64,000 bases of DNA from Lepus europaeus (taxonomy: Eukaryota > Chordata > Mammalia > Lagomorpha > Leporidae): the NCBI RefSeq assembly GCF_033115175.1, contig NC_084834.1:78574462-78638461 (forward strand), read 5' to 3'. Positions 1-13,879 of the stretch are shown here, one piece after another (within the stretch, counting starts at the first letter, position 1; each line of letters starts with the position of its first letter). The notes below the pieces were generated by a model. It worked only from the letters and a program-made list of their open reading frames with translations. It was not told where the DNA came from and did not search any database. Made by a program: the position numbers and the translations under genes.

Positions 1-612
1 AAAAATATACAGAAGCACATGAACATAAATGTTTGTAATACACAAATACATTTATGACAACACACACCAAAAATTTCAAAGAAATTATCTCTGGGTAACT
101 AACGGGTTTTACTTGTATTTAGTATTTTTCTACAACAAACACCTAGTGAAATTACTTGATTTTAAAAACTCGTATATATATTTGCTTACAAACTCCAACA
201 GCTGTACTCAAACTTACTGCAATTATCTAAGGATGGTCTGAAGCAATATGAGCAATTTAAGAATTTAAAGAAAATCCCTACAAATAAAAAGTAGAAAGTA
301 GCACTATCTCCACTGATGATGAAGATGAATTCCAAAACATCCTGCACTGTTGGGAACTCTATTACTGACTGGGAAACAGTTTCACCTAGCAGGGCTGGGG
401 CTCACAGACTGCCACATATCAGAAAGGCAATTCCTTCCTCAGCTTCCAACTTCAATCTCCAAGATTCAATTAATCACCTTACCTGCCACTTTCTTTGAAA
501 CAACGTGCTGCAACAATTTGTTCAACTTGTTCATAAATAATGCTTCCCAAATTTTTAAAAGCTTTCCTTAGAACTGACTTCAAAAGCATTATATATGAAG
601 TTACACGTATAA

Positions 613-800
613 TAAAACCATTTACTGAACACTGTAAGGCACTTTGCATACCCTTTTATTCACTTTCCCCTCAATTCCATTTAGAGGATGCTCCAGGTAG
701 CCTTCTCTTATAAATCAGAAGATGACAAGGACCCAAAGACACAATAGCAAAGACTTAAACCAAAGTCCGACTCCAAACTCAGTCTCCTTCCATTCACACT
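613..800 (-). repeat. MIR SINE remnant (probable)
   Basis: The order ATTTACTGAACAC, a GCACTTTGCATAC-like block, then a degraded 'aaatcagaagatgacaagg' block resembles antisense MIR. Strongly diverged. Confidence 0.4.
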
Positions 801-1320
801 ACACATACTTCCTTCTAAGTTCTACTGCCTTAGAAACAGTTACACATCATTCAAGTTCTCAGCTGATCCTTGAAGGCAGGACAAGACAGCAAGTTCCTTG
901 CTATTCACTAAGTTAAACAGCAGCTTAAAAATGGAAAGGAAATTAAGCTCAACCATAAGTGAATAAACAGCAGAACATGGATAACCTATTGCACCATTCA
1001 GCCTTCACAAAGGATACAGAAATGCAGAATCACTCTGCTTTGCAAAGCAGAACCATTGATTTCTTTGATTTAATGAACTGAGTGCCACGTGCAAAACACA
1101 GCCTCTATCCTCAAAAAAACTGAAGACAACACATACACATACTACTTTTAGGAATCAATACTTGTATCAAGAAAAATAACCAAAGACCAGGAAATCTTGG
1201 AGAGTTCAATTTTCAAGTAAAACAGCTTCTACTCCTTTAAAGATCAAAGCATCTTAAAATTTAGATATAAACATCTCTACTTTGTTAGACACAAAGTATG
1301 GTTTAAAAATAAAAAAGAGG

Positions 1321-1670
1321 GCCGGCGCCGTGGCTTAACAGGCTAATCCACCACCTTGCGGCGCCGGCACCATGGGTTCTAGTCCCGGTTGGGGCACTGG
1401 ATTCTGTCCCGGTTGCCCCTCTTCCAGGCCAGCTCTCTGCCATGGCCCGGGAGTGCAGTGGAGGATGGCCCAAGTCCTTGGGCCCTGCACCTGCATGGGA
1501 GACCAGGAGAAGCATCTGGCTCCTGGCTTCGGATCAGCGAGATGCGCTGGCTGCAGCGGCCATTGGAGGGTGAACCAACGGCAAAGGAAAACCTTTCTCT
1601 CTGTCTCTCTCTCTCTCACTATCCACGCTGGCTGTCAAAAAAATAAAAATTAAAAAATAAAAATAAAAAG
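1321..1670 (+). repeat. CSINE, young, full length
   Basis: Starts GGCCGGCGCCGTGGC, keeps the CpG-rich head and GGTTCTAGTCCCGGT B box, then CT-rich and AATAAAAATTAAAAAA tail. This is the only near-intact CSINE in the intron part of the window. Confidence 0.93.
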
Positions 1671-1684
1671 AGCCAAAATTTATG

Positions 1685-1860
1685 AAGTTTAATGTGCTAA
1701 TAAGTGCCTTACATATAAGCATTTTCTCTTTCCCAAAACCATAAGATAGGCACTACTAATGGGGTCCATGTTTAAAGGATGTAACAGAGCTTATTTTCCA
1801 AAGTCACACAGTTAGCAAATGGTAGAGTTGAGATTCAAATGCAGCACCCCTCTATTTCTG
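1685..1860 (-). repeat. MIR SINE
   Basis: Reads as antisense MIR: GTGCTAATAAGTGCCTTACAT, GATAGGCACTACTAATGG, then AAAGTCACACAGTTAGCAAA and GTAGAGTTGAGATTCAAA in consensus order. Confidence 0.75.
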
Positions 1861-1996
1861 CCTTTTGATACATTTATTCATTGATTGAAAACACTTCCTG
1901 ACCAACTTCAGCATACAAAGCATTGTACTGTGAAATGACAGGACAATGAATAAGACAGCTTATGCAGGAAGTTCATCTGATTAGTTTATTTTGTTT

Positions 1997-2252
1997 TGTT
2001 TTAATTCAAGAGGCAGAGTTCCTATCCATTTTTTGACTCCTCAATTGTCCACTACAGCCAGGACAAAGCCAGGAGCCAGGAACTCCATCTATGACTTCTA
2101 TACAGATGATAGGAACCCAACTACTTAAACAATTACCTGCTGCCTACTACAGTGCTCTTAGCAGGAAGCTGAGGATGGGGAGTGGAGCCCAGAATCAAAG
2201 GAGCACTACAATACACAATGTAGGCTTCTTAACCACTAGGCTATTGACCCAG
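1997..2252 (-). repeat. CSINE, old
   Basis: AGGCAGAGTT, AGCCAGGAGCCAGGAACTCC and CACTAGGCTATTGACC blocks occur in the order of an antisense C repeat, with the poly-T end degraded. Confidence 0.65.
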
Positions 2253-2479
2253 AAAGTTTTGTTTTCTAACAAGTACGGTGACTACAGATTGTATAAAATG
2301 CTGTAAAGGAAATATACAATTCAATATGACAGAGTAACTGGTAGCATTACTTCTGTGTTGGAAAGGCCTGGAAGAATTTTGCAATCTGCTCTCAAAGACA
2401 AGCTGGGCAGGGACCAGAAGGGGCATGGCAGAGAACACTCCTACCTAGGAATGATCAGAGAGGCAGCAAAGGAAAACCC

Positions 2480-2610
2480 TATTTTCATCACAGATGTGGA
2501 AACAGGCTCATAAAAAGAGACTTGATCAAGGTTGCAAGCTGGAATTGAAAGAAAAGTTCTGAATTCAGAAAACAGATGACACTCTGGGTAAAGAACATAA
2601 ACACAGCCTC
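2480..2610 (-). repeat. MIR-like remnant
   Basis: CATCACAGATGTGGAAACAGGCTCA followed by a GAATTGAAAGAAAAGTTCTGAATTC block resembles the core of antisense MIR. Weak. Confidence 0.4.
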
Positions 2611-2699
2611 TACCCAGAGCAAGAAAGTAAGGCTTGACTCAGAAGAGTATCCTGCCTGTGGGACTGCAATCCTAAAGCAATGGGAACTCTATTTTAAAA

Positions 2700-2945
2700 G
2701 CTGATTGGGGTATGGCAGTTTCTGGCGACCTGGGATTGAGTTTTCTTGCTAACACATGTCCCAGGAGGTAACAGGTGGTGGTGGTTCAAGTTTTTGGTCC
2801 TTGGCACCCACTTGGAAGACCTGGACTGAGTTCTCAGCTTTGGCCTCTGGGCTCAGCCTGTTCCACTCCTAGCTATTGCCAGCATTTGGGGAACGAACCA
2901 CTGGATGGCAACTTTCTGTCTCTTTCAAATAAATAAAATGAACAG
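2700..2945 (+). repeat. CSINE, old, 5'-degraded
   Basis: The head is barely recognisable. CATTTGGGGAACGAACCACTGGATGG and a TCTCTTTCAAATAAATAAA tail identify the 3' half. Confidence 0.7.
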
Positions 2946-2949
2946 GTAA

Positions 2950-5185
<2,236 letters not shown>

Positions 5186-5649
5186 TCACAGCGGCAGATA
5201 CGCAGTCGTCCTTACTGAGGGAGAGCCGGGGGCCCTGAGTGCCCGCACGTTGGCAGGCGGTCGGAGCGGGCGCTCCCCCGCTCTGCACTGCTGCTCCGGG
5301 TCCTCCTCAGAAAGTGATGCCCTCCTTGAAGTTCTGCTTCTCCCTAGCGGCGCGCGCCGTGAGGCGTCCCAGTCACTGAAAGAACAGCCAGGGAGCTGTC
5401 AAGGGGGCGGTGCGCTGGGATTTGCATCTGTCCTCCCCCGCCGCACCGCTCCCTTTCCCAGCCTGTGGTGTTAGTAACACAACGACCGGATATTCAGCAC
5501 AAGTAATTTTTTATATTGTGCCAGATGGTTTAAGCGGTAGACAAGCTCCTCCGATCCAAAGCTGTGGGTCAGTAGAATTTTTCAACAGTATCCCTATCTA
5601 CTATTTTTTATCTGGTGACCTCCTGTGGTTAAGAAAGAAAGAGAGGCTA

Positions 5650-5703
5650 TGCCTCTCTGTAACTCTGCTTTTCAAATAAAATAAAAAAAAAAAAAAAAAA
5701 AAA
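5650..5703 (+). repeat. CSINE 3' tail only (5'-truncated insertion, TSD 19 bp)
   Basis: Only the last ~30 bp of a CSINE (TGCCTCTCTGTAACTCTGC then TTTTCAAATAAAATAAA) plus poly-A is present. It sits between perfect copies of AAGAAAGAAAGAGAGGCTA at 5631-5649 and 5704-5722, so this is a genuine severely 5'-truncated retrotransposition, not decay of a longer copy. Confidence 0.85.
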
Positions 5704-5892
5704 AAGAAAGAAAGAGAGGCTAATGTTTATTGATCTTCCACTAAATGTTGTGAGCGTTGTTACCGAGTTACTTGAATTTTTTTCCTCATATGTAACACCG
5801 GGAAATCTGGTATCACTTGTTTTTAATAATTTTGTTTTCCAATATAAATAATACAAATAAAAATGTAATAAAATCAAATAACAAGTGTTCAT

Positions 5893-5945
5893 ATACACAT
5901 ATGTATGTATGTATGTATATATGATATATACATGTATGTATACAT
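5893..5945. repeat. (TATG)n / (TA)n microsatellite
   Basis: Alternating pyrimidine-purine run of TATG units passing into TATATATGATATATACATG, typical of a simple repeat. Confidence 0.8.
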
Positions 5946-5984
5946 TCAATATTTTAAAATGAAAACTGGACTATACCATGTTGA

Positions 5985-6232
5985 AAGAGTGGCATGGCAA
6001 AGAGATTTTCCATCCAGTAGTTTATTCCCCAAATGCCTGCAATACTGGGACCTGAGCCATTTCAAAACCAACCTGGATGACAGGAACCCAGACACTTAAA
6101 AGCTGTCATCTCCTGCTTCCCAGAACACATTAGCTGGAAGCAGAGTAGCAGAACTCAAATTAGCACCCCAGTATGGGAAGTGGGCATCCCAGGCAGGGCC
6201 TTAACCTGCTAAGCTACAGTACCTGCCCTCAC
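5985..6232 (-). repeat. CSINE, old
   Basis: GGCATGGCAAAGAGATTTTCCATCC at the 3' side, TTAACCTGCTAAGCTACAG at the 5' head; middle diverged. Confidence 0.65.
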
Positions 6233-6307
6233 CTGCTTTCTTTAATTAGGATATTGTGAAGTTCCTTTATTGCCACTAAATATAATTTTGCCACATAATT
6301 TTTGAGG

Positions 6308-6616
6308 TTTTTTTTTTTAAGATTTATTTAAGGTTTATTTAATTATTTGAATGGCAGAATTACAGAGAGGTGTGTGGAGAGGTCTTCCATCGATGATTCA
6401 CTCCCCAGTGGCCAGAGTTGCTGCAAAACCAGAACTTCTTCCGGGTCTCCAACATGGGTGCAGGGGCCCAGACAGTTGGGCCATCTTCTGCTTTCTCAGG
6501 CCATAGCAGAGAGCTGGATTGGATATGGAGCAGTCGGGACTCGAACTGGTGCACATATGGGATGCTGGCACTGCAGGCTTCAGCTTTACCTGCTATGCCA
6601 CAGTGCTGGCCCCATC
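6308..6616 (-). repeat. CSINE
   Basis: Poly-T, TTAAGATTTATTTAAGGTTTATT, TTCACTCCCCAGTGGC, and ending CCACAGTGCTGGCCCC. Complete in outline, moderately diverged. Confidence 0.85.
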
Positions 6617-6622
6617 ATACCA

Positions 6623-6886
6623 TTTTTTAAAGATTTATTTATTTATTTGAAAGAGAGAGAGCTTCCATCACCTGGTTCACTCTCAGATAGCTACAGAGCC
6701 AGGAGCTTCCCCCAAGTCTCTCACATGGTTGACAGGGCCCCAGACACTTGTGCTATCTTCCACTGCTTTTCCAAGGCCATTATGGAGCTGGATTGGAAGT
6801 GGAACACCTGGGACATGAACCTGCACCCATATGGGATGCTAGCTTCATAGGTGCAGCTTTACTGGCTACACCTTAGTGCTGGCCCC
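6623..6886 (-). repeat. CSINE
   Basis: Immediately follows the previous copy in the same orientation. Starts TTTTTTAAAGATTTATTTATTTATTTGAAAG and ends CCTTAGTGCTGGCCCC, with a short internal deletion. Confidence 0.85.
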
Positions 6887-7072
6887 GCTTTTGTCATGTC
6901 ATTTAAATGACTACATAATGTTCTATTGCATGAACAACTTACTGAACCAAATCCACTAATAATAGATATTTAAGTTAATTTTAAGTTTTGAATGTTATAA
7001 ACAAGGATTGCATATCTTTTTAGCTAGAACTTGGCATGCATCTTACTTTATTTAGGAGATAGATTTTTGTTG

Positions 7073-7241
7073 TTGTTGTTGTTTTTGTCTTTTGAGGGAG
7101 AGAGGCAGAGAGAGCTCTCATCCACTGACTTAACTCCCCAGATGCCTGCACTGGCTTGGAGAGAAACTGGAACTGGATTATTTGAGCCATCACTGCTGCC
7201 TCCCAGGGTCTGCTAGCAAAAAGAGTCAGGAGCTGGAAGGC
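7073..7241 (-). repeat. CSINE, old fragment
   Basis: GAGGGAGAGAGGCAGAGAGAGCTC, CCACTGACTTAACTCCCCAGATG and TTGAGCCATCACTGCTGCCTCCCAGG are recognisable. The head beyond 7241 is missing. Confidence 0.6.
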
Positions 7242-7679
7242 ATCCATTAGTTGGGATGTCACCAGTTAATCAGCCTCAAGTGGAAGTTGCTCATTTGCTT
7301 GTAAAAAGTGGGAAGGGATAGTTCTCTAAAGAATCTGCCTCTCAGTAGTTTGCCAGGGCCTTTATGGCAAGGATTGGAGGAGTGTCCAAGATGTAGGAAA
7401 CAGGGAGCAGGAAGGCCATCCCTGCTTGTAATGTATGTGCACTGTATGTTCAAAATATGACTCAATGTGGTTTATTGAAGTTCTTTAACCACTGTTTGTG
7501 CTGGTCTGGTGCCCTTTAAGTACAGTGTTACAAGTTAAACTTTTCTGGAACATCCTGTGAAAAACAAGCTCAACAGAGTAAATTGTTTCACATTCTCTGC
7601 CTTTGGTTCACTGCTCCCTTTTTTTGCCTAGATATTACACCCTTGCTTGAAAGATGATGATTAAGATTCCGCATTTCCG
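7242..7679. other. Unassigned intergenic DNA
   Basis: No recognised element. The minus-strand open frame at 7259-7465 has no similarity I recognise. Confidence 0.4.
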
Positions 7680-8007
7680 ACTGGCGTTGTGGCATAATGG
7701 GCTAAGTCGCTGCCTGCAATGCTGGCATCCAATATGGGCACTGCTTTGTGTCTGGACTGCTCCACTTCAGATCCAACTCCCTGGAAATGGCCTCAGAAAG
7801 CAGCAGAGGATGGCTTAAGTGCTTGGGCAGCTCACCCATATGGGAGACCTGGAAAAATCTCCTAGCTCCTAGATATGGCCCTGCCCATCCCCTGCAGTTG
7901 AGGCCATTTGAGAGTGAACCAGAGGATGGAAGATCTCTCACTCATTCCCCCCTCCTTCTGTATCTCTGCCTTCCAATTGAATAACTAAATTTAAAAAAAA
8001 AAAAAAA
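7680..8007 (+). repeat. CSINE
   Basis: CTGGCGTTGTGGCATAATGG head, CATCCAATATGGGCACTG, a CT-poor 3' region and a 14-A tail. Confidence 0.85.
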
Positions 8008-8078
8008 TGAGGCAGTCTACACAAGAGCACCTTGGTTCAATGTCCAGCTTCCTGATAATGCAAACCCTAAGAAAAATC

Positions 8079-8258
8079 AATTGTGTGGTGGCCCAATTAA
8101 TTGGATACTTGCCACACACTTGGAAGATCGCGATTGTGATCCCAGCTCCGGTTAACAGTCCAGCCCAGCCCCACCAAAGCCGTTGTGAGCATTTTGGGAC
8201 TGAACCCACAGATAAAAGCTATTTGTCTCTGTTTCTCTCTCTCAAATAATTATCTTTT
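8079..8258 (+). repeat. CSINE, old partial
   Basis: GTGTGGTGGCCCAATTAATTGG at the 5' side and TTGTCTCTGTTTCTCTCTCTCAAATAA at the 3' side, with the middle shortened. Confidence 0.5.
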
Positions 8259-9150
8259 AAATTTATTTTTCAAGGATTACAAATTTCTTAAGTACAACTT
8301 TAGGAACAAAGTTATTCTTCCCACCATACCTGCCCTCCCACCCCTCCTCCTCCTCCTCCTCCCCTTCCCAGTCCCATTCTCCATTAAGATTCATTTTCAA
8401 TTAACTTTGTATACAGAAGACTAACTCTATACCAAGTAAAGATTTCAACAATTTGCATACATACACACCAAAAAAACTCATTGAGGACAGAGGTCCTGCA
8501 TGGAGAGTTAGTGCACAGTGACTCCTGTTGTGCATTTAACAATTAATACTCTTATGTATGACACCACCCAAGACTCTTGACATGAGCTGCCTAGGCTATA
8601 GAAACCTTTTGAGTCCACAAACTCCATCAGTATTTGGACAAGGCCATAAGCAAAGTGGAAGTTCTCTCTTTCTCTTCCCTTTAAAGAAAAGGACAACCTT
8701 CTTTGATGACCACTTCTTTCCACTGGGTTCTCATTCACAGAGATCTTTCATGTAGAACATTTTTTGCCACAGTGTCTTGGCTTTCCATGCCTGAAATGCT
8801 CTCATGGGCTTCTCAGCCAGACCAGGATGCCTTAAGGGTTGATTGTGAGGTCAGAGTGTTACATAAAGCAATTGTCATTCTATGAGTCTGCTGTGTGGGC
8901 TGCTTCCCATGTTGGAACATTTTCTCCTTTTTAATTCTGTCTATTATTACCTGATACTTGATCCTATTTATATGATCAATTTAACACTTAATCCTATATA
9001 TATATGATCACCTTAAAACTTAATATGATCACTTTAACAAGAAGGCATTTTTACCACCATGCTTAATGGGATTTGGAGTCCCATGACAAGTTTTTAAACT
9101 GTACCCTTAGAAGTAGTCCACAGGAATGTATGAAGAACAGCTTTATACAG
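8259..9150 (-). mobile_element. L1 3' end (5'-truncated), rabbit type
   Basis: Antisense L1 3' UTR: A/T-rich end with ACAAATTTCTTAAGTACAAC, the C-rich tract CCTGCCCTCCCACCCCTCC (a G-rich purine tract on the sense strand), ATTAAGATTCATTTTCAATTA, then AGGACAGAGGTCCTGCATGG and CATGAGCTGCCTAGGCTA. The same block order recurs at 23.9-25.2, 30.2-31.0 and 53.8-54.9 kb. No coding part remains. Confidence 0.8.
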
Positions 9151-10574
9151 CTTTATAGTTACAAACTGCCTCCTCCCTCTCATATTCCCATTCTTATTTT
9201 TTACTGAGATCTATGTTCAGTTGACTTTATACACATATGACCAACTCTGTTAAGTAAAGAGTTCAACAAATAGTATGAAGAAAGAAAAAAAACGAAACTT
9301 GACAGACAAAACAAGGACTGCTCAAGTCATCCATTCTTGAAGTGTCAATTTCACCTCTACAGATTTCATTTTAGGTGCTCTCAGTTCTCACAAATCAGGG
9401 AGAACATGTGTTATTTGTCCCTTTAGGACTGGTTTATTTCACTAATATTTCACTATGACATTTTCCAGATTCATCCATTTTGTTGCAAATGACTGAATTT
9501 TCTTTTTTTTTTTTTACTGCTGTGTAGTATTCCATAGTTTACATATCCCATAAATTCTTTATCCAGTCTTCAGTTTACAGGCATTTAGGTTGATTCCAAA
9601 TCTTCATTATTGTGAATTGAGCTGAAATGAATATGATGGTACAGATCACTCTTTAATATTCTGATTTATTTAAGTTAATTCCCAGAAGAGGGATGGCTGG
9701 ATTTAGATGGTAGGTCTATATTCCCATTTCTGAGGTATCTCCATGCTGTCTTCTGCAGCAACTGCACATTCCCACAAAGAGTGGATTAGGGTAACTTTTT
9801 CCCCACATTATCCATCGCCAGCATTTGTTGTTTGTTGATTTTTGTATGACAGCCATTCTAACTGGGGTGAGGTGAAATCTTGTTGTGATTTCAGTTTGCA
9901 TTACCCTGACAGCTAATGATCCTAAACATTTTTTTTTTATGTGCCTGTTGTCCATTTGGGTTTTCTCTTTTGAAAAATGTCTGTTTAAGTCCTTTGCTCA
10001 TCTCATAACTGGGCTGTTTGTTTTGTTGTTGTGGTGTCTTGATCTCTTTGTTTTTGTATCAGTACCAAGCTGTTTTGATTATAACTGGTGGTATGTCTTG
10101 AAATCTAATATTGTGATGCCTCTGGCTTTGTTTTTGTTGTGTAAGATTTCTTTGTGGCTATTCGAGGTCTTCTGTGCCTCCATATGAATTTCAACATCAG
10201 TTTTTCTATATCTGAGAAGAATGTCTTTGGTATTCTGATTGGTATCACGTTGAATCTGTAAATTGCTTTTGGAAAAGACATTTTGATGATATTGATTCTT
10301 CTAATTCATGAACATGCAAGATTTTTCCATTTTTTTGTATCTTCTTCTATTTCTTTAATGTTTTGTAATTCTCATTGTAGAGATCTTTGACATCCTTGGT
10401 TAAATTTATTCCCAAGCATCTGATTTTTTTGGTAACTGTTGTGAATGGGATTGATCTTAGAAGCTCAATCTCAGCCTTGACATTATGTGTACAAAGGCTG
10501 TTGATTTTTGGGTATTGACTTTATAGCCTGCTACTTTACCAAACTCTTCTATGAGTTCCAATAGTCTCTTAGTG

Positions 10575-11420
10575 GAGTCTTTTCGATCCCCTATGTATAG
10601 AATCATGTCATCTGTAAACAGGAATAGTTTCACTTCCTCCTTCCCGACTGTATGCCTTTGATTTCCTTTTCTTGTCTAATAGTTCTGGCTAAACCTTCCA
10701 GTAATGTATTGAATAGTAACGATGAGAGTGGGCATCCCTGTCTGGTTCCGGATCTCAGTGGGAATGCTTCCAACTTTTCCCCATTCAATAGGTTGCTGGC
10801 TATGGGTTTGTCATAAATTGCTTGATTGTGTTGAGCAAATGTTCCTTCTAAACCCAATTTGCTTAGAGTTTTTATCATGAAAGGTGTTCTATTTTATCAA
10901 ATGCTGTCTCTGTATCTATTGAGATAATCATATGGTTTTTGTTCAGTTTGTTAATGTGATGTATCACATTGATTGATTTGCAAATGTTGAACCATCCTTG
11001 CATACCATGGATAAATCTCACTTGGTCTGGGTGGATGATCTTTCTGATGTGCTGTTGGATTTGATTGGCTAGAATTTTGTTGCGGATTTTTGCATCTGTG
11101 TTCATCAGGAGAATTGGTCTGTAATTCTCTGTTGCCCCTTTTTCAGCATTAGGAATTAAGGTGATGCTAGCTTCATAGAAAGAATTTGGGAGGATTCCCT
11201 CCATTTCAGTTTTTTTGTATAGCTTGAGAAGAAGGGGAGTTAGATCTTCTTTAAATGTCTGGTAGAATTCAGCAGTGAAGTCATCCAATCCTGGGCTTTT
11301 CTTTGTTGGGAGGGCCTTTATTACTGATTCAATTTCTATCTTGGTCATGGTCCTGTTTAGGTTTTCTGTGTCTTTGTGGCTCAGTTTAGGTAGGTTGTAC
11401 CTGTCCAGGAATCTATCCAT
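10575..11420 (-). pseudogene. L1 ORF2 reverse transcriptase remnant
   Basis: Two consecutive open segments (11420-10875 and 10878-10630) encode the RT palm: [15 protein letters not shown], then the motif A region DTETAFDKI, then [14 protein letters not shown] (motif B), with an FTDDM form of the catalytic F/YADD box just beyond near 10590, in a different frame. The frame break at 10875/10878 and a further break before FTDDM show it is non-functional. RT uses nicked target DNA to copy L1 RNA in the usual family member. Confidence 0.9.
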
Positions 11421-11865
11421 TTCTTCTACGTTTCTCAGTTTGTTGGCATACAGCTCTTTGTTGTAATTTCTGTTGATTTTTTTTTTTAATTTCTGTGGTG
11501 TCTGTTAATACATTTCCTTTTTCATCTCTAATTTTATTGATTTGGGTCTTCTCCCTTCTTTTTTGGTTAGTTGGGCCAATGATGTGTCAGTTTTGTTTAT
11601 GTTTTCAAAAAACCAGCTCTTTGTTTTGCTGATATTTTATATTGTGTTTTTTTGTTTCAATTTTGTTTATTTCCTCTCTAATTTTAATTATTTTCTCCTA
11701 GGTTTCAGTATGATTTTCTGTGCTTTTCCTTGGTCCTTGAGATTAATTGAAAGCTCATTTATTTGGTGCTTTTCTAATTTCTCGATGTAGGCAGCAGTTG
11801 CTATGAATTGCTGTTAATACAACTTTTGCTGCTTCCCATAAATTTTGAGATTTGTATTGTAGTCT

Positions 11866-12620
11866 TCATTTGTTTCTAAAAAATTTTTTTATTTCTCTCT
11901 TGATTCCTTCTATGACCCACTGTTCATTCAGGAGCATGTTGTTCAGTCTCCATGTATTTGCATATACTCTAGGGATTCCTGAGTTGCTGATTTCCAGCTT
12001 CATCCCATTGTGTTCCAAGAAAATGCATGGTATGATTTCAGTTTTTTGGAATTTTCTGAGACTTGTATTATGGCCCAGGATGTGGTCTATCCTAGAGAAA
12101 ATTCTGTGCACAGGTGGTAAGAATATGTATTTTGCAAATGTAGGATGAAAAGTTCTGTAGATATCCGTTAGGTCCCTTAGGTCTATAGTGTCAATTGACT
12201 CTGTTGTTTCCCTTCTGATTTTCCATCTGGTTGATCTGTCTGTAGCTGAAAGTGGGGTATTGAAGTCCGCCATTACTATTGCATTGGAATCTATGTCTCC
12301 CTTTAGATCCATTAACATTTCTTTCAAATAGCCAGGTGCCCTATAATTAGGTGCATATATGTTAATAATAGTCACATCTTCCTGTTGAATTGATCCCTTA
12401 ATCATTACATAGTGTCCTTCTTTGTCTCTTTTAACAGTTTTTGTAGTAAAGTCTATTTTGTCTGATATTAGAATGGCTATACCAGCTCTTTTTGGTTTCT
12501 GTTAGCATATCTTTTTCTGTCCTTTCACTTTAAGTCTGTGTATAACTTTGTTGGTGAGATGTGTTTCTTGTAGGCAGCCAGTCTCCATCTTTTAACTGGG
12601 AAGTTGATGCCATTTACATT
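11866..12620 (-). pseudogene. L1 ORF2 endonuclease (APE-type) remnant
   Basis: The open segment 12405-11866 encodes IINIYAPN, VMADFNTPLSATDRS and SRIDHILGH, the signature blocks of the L1 endonuclease that nicks TTTT/AA targets. The N-terminal blocks continue to about 12620 with stops. Confidence 0.9.
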
Positions 12621-12649
12621 CAAGGTGACTATTGATAATTAACAACTTT

Positions 12650-13870
12650 GCCCTGCCTTTTTTCCATAAATATTCCTATTATTTACTTTGAATTTCCTTT
12701 GTTAAACTTTTACTGAGAGATTTTCTTCCTTTACCTTTTTTCATAATGATGACTGTGTTTCTGTGTTTCTGTGTGCAGCACGTCCTTAAGCACCTTTTGT
12801 AGGGCTAGACTAGTGGTGACAAATTCTTTCTGTTTGTGATAGAAGGTCTTTACTTCACCTTCATTCATAAATGAGAACTTTGTAGGGTACAATATTCTGG
12901 GTTGACAGTTTTTTGCTCTTAAGACTTGGAATATATCTCACCATTCTCCTAGACTGTAGGGTTTCTGATGAGAAATCAGCTATGAGTCTAAATGGAAATC
13001 CTCTGAAAGTAATCTGGTATTTCTCTAGTGCACATTTTAGAATCTTGTCTTTATGTTTTACTGTGGAGAGTTTGACTACAGTGTGTCATGGGAAGATCTT
13101 TTCTGGTCATGTCTATTAGGCTTTCTATGTGCTTCCTGTACTTGGATGTCCCTTTCTTTTTCCAAATGAGGGAAGTTTTCTGCAGATGTTTCACTACAGA
13201 GGCCATCTAATCTATCCTCTCTTTCCATACCTTCAGGAAATCCTAAGACATGTGTGTTTGGTCATTTGATAATATCCCATAGATCTCCAATACTGTTTTT
13301 TAGTTTTCTAATTTCTTGTTGTTTTTCCTGGTTTGACTTTAAAATTTCCAGATAATTATCTTCTAGCTCAGTTATTTCTTCTGCTTAACTGAATCTGTTG
13401 TTAGGACTTTCCACTGCATTTTTATTTGTTTTATTGAATTCTTCATTTCCAAGATTTCATTTTGATTTCTCTTTAAGATCATAATTTCATGGGAGGAATT
13501 TTCTTTCATGTCACATACAGATTTCATGAGTTCATGGATTACTTCTAAGTAATCCTGTGATCAATTTTTTTGAATTCCATTTCTGGCATTTTTTCTTCCT
13601 TTTCCTCTTCACATTCTAGTATTGAAGTGTTGTGTTCTTTGAAGGTCATCATGTTGTCTTCCTTATTCTTGTTTCTTGAGCTGCTGCATTTATTTAGAGG
13701 CATTTGTGGACATACTTGTTATTTTTCTTTTTTGTTTTATTTTTTTCTTAGTGATGGCTTTTATCTTTGGACTAAATCTCTGTCGCTTAGTGGAGTGTCT
13801 GCTTTTTCAGTGAATATCCATACTGCATATGTCCAGGGAGCTCTGCTCAGTACTCCATGGTATAGGGAAT
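12650..13870 (-). pseudogene. L1 ORF1 / inter-ORF region, degraded
   Basis: Lies between the endonuclease and 5' UTR parts of the same L1. It includes the GTTTCTGATGAGAAATCAGC block that I associate with this part of older mammalian L1s. No reading frame long enough for the RNA-binding ORF1p survives. Confidence 0.55.
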
Positions 13871-13879
13871 GTCTAAGGT

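Noticed and set aside
10575..12620. A functional reverse transcriptase/endonuclease gene
   Set aside because: L1 ORF2 with frameshifts, stops and an internal deletion; an ordinary dead element.
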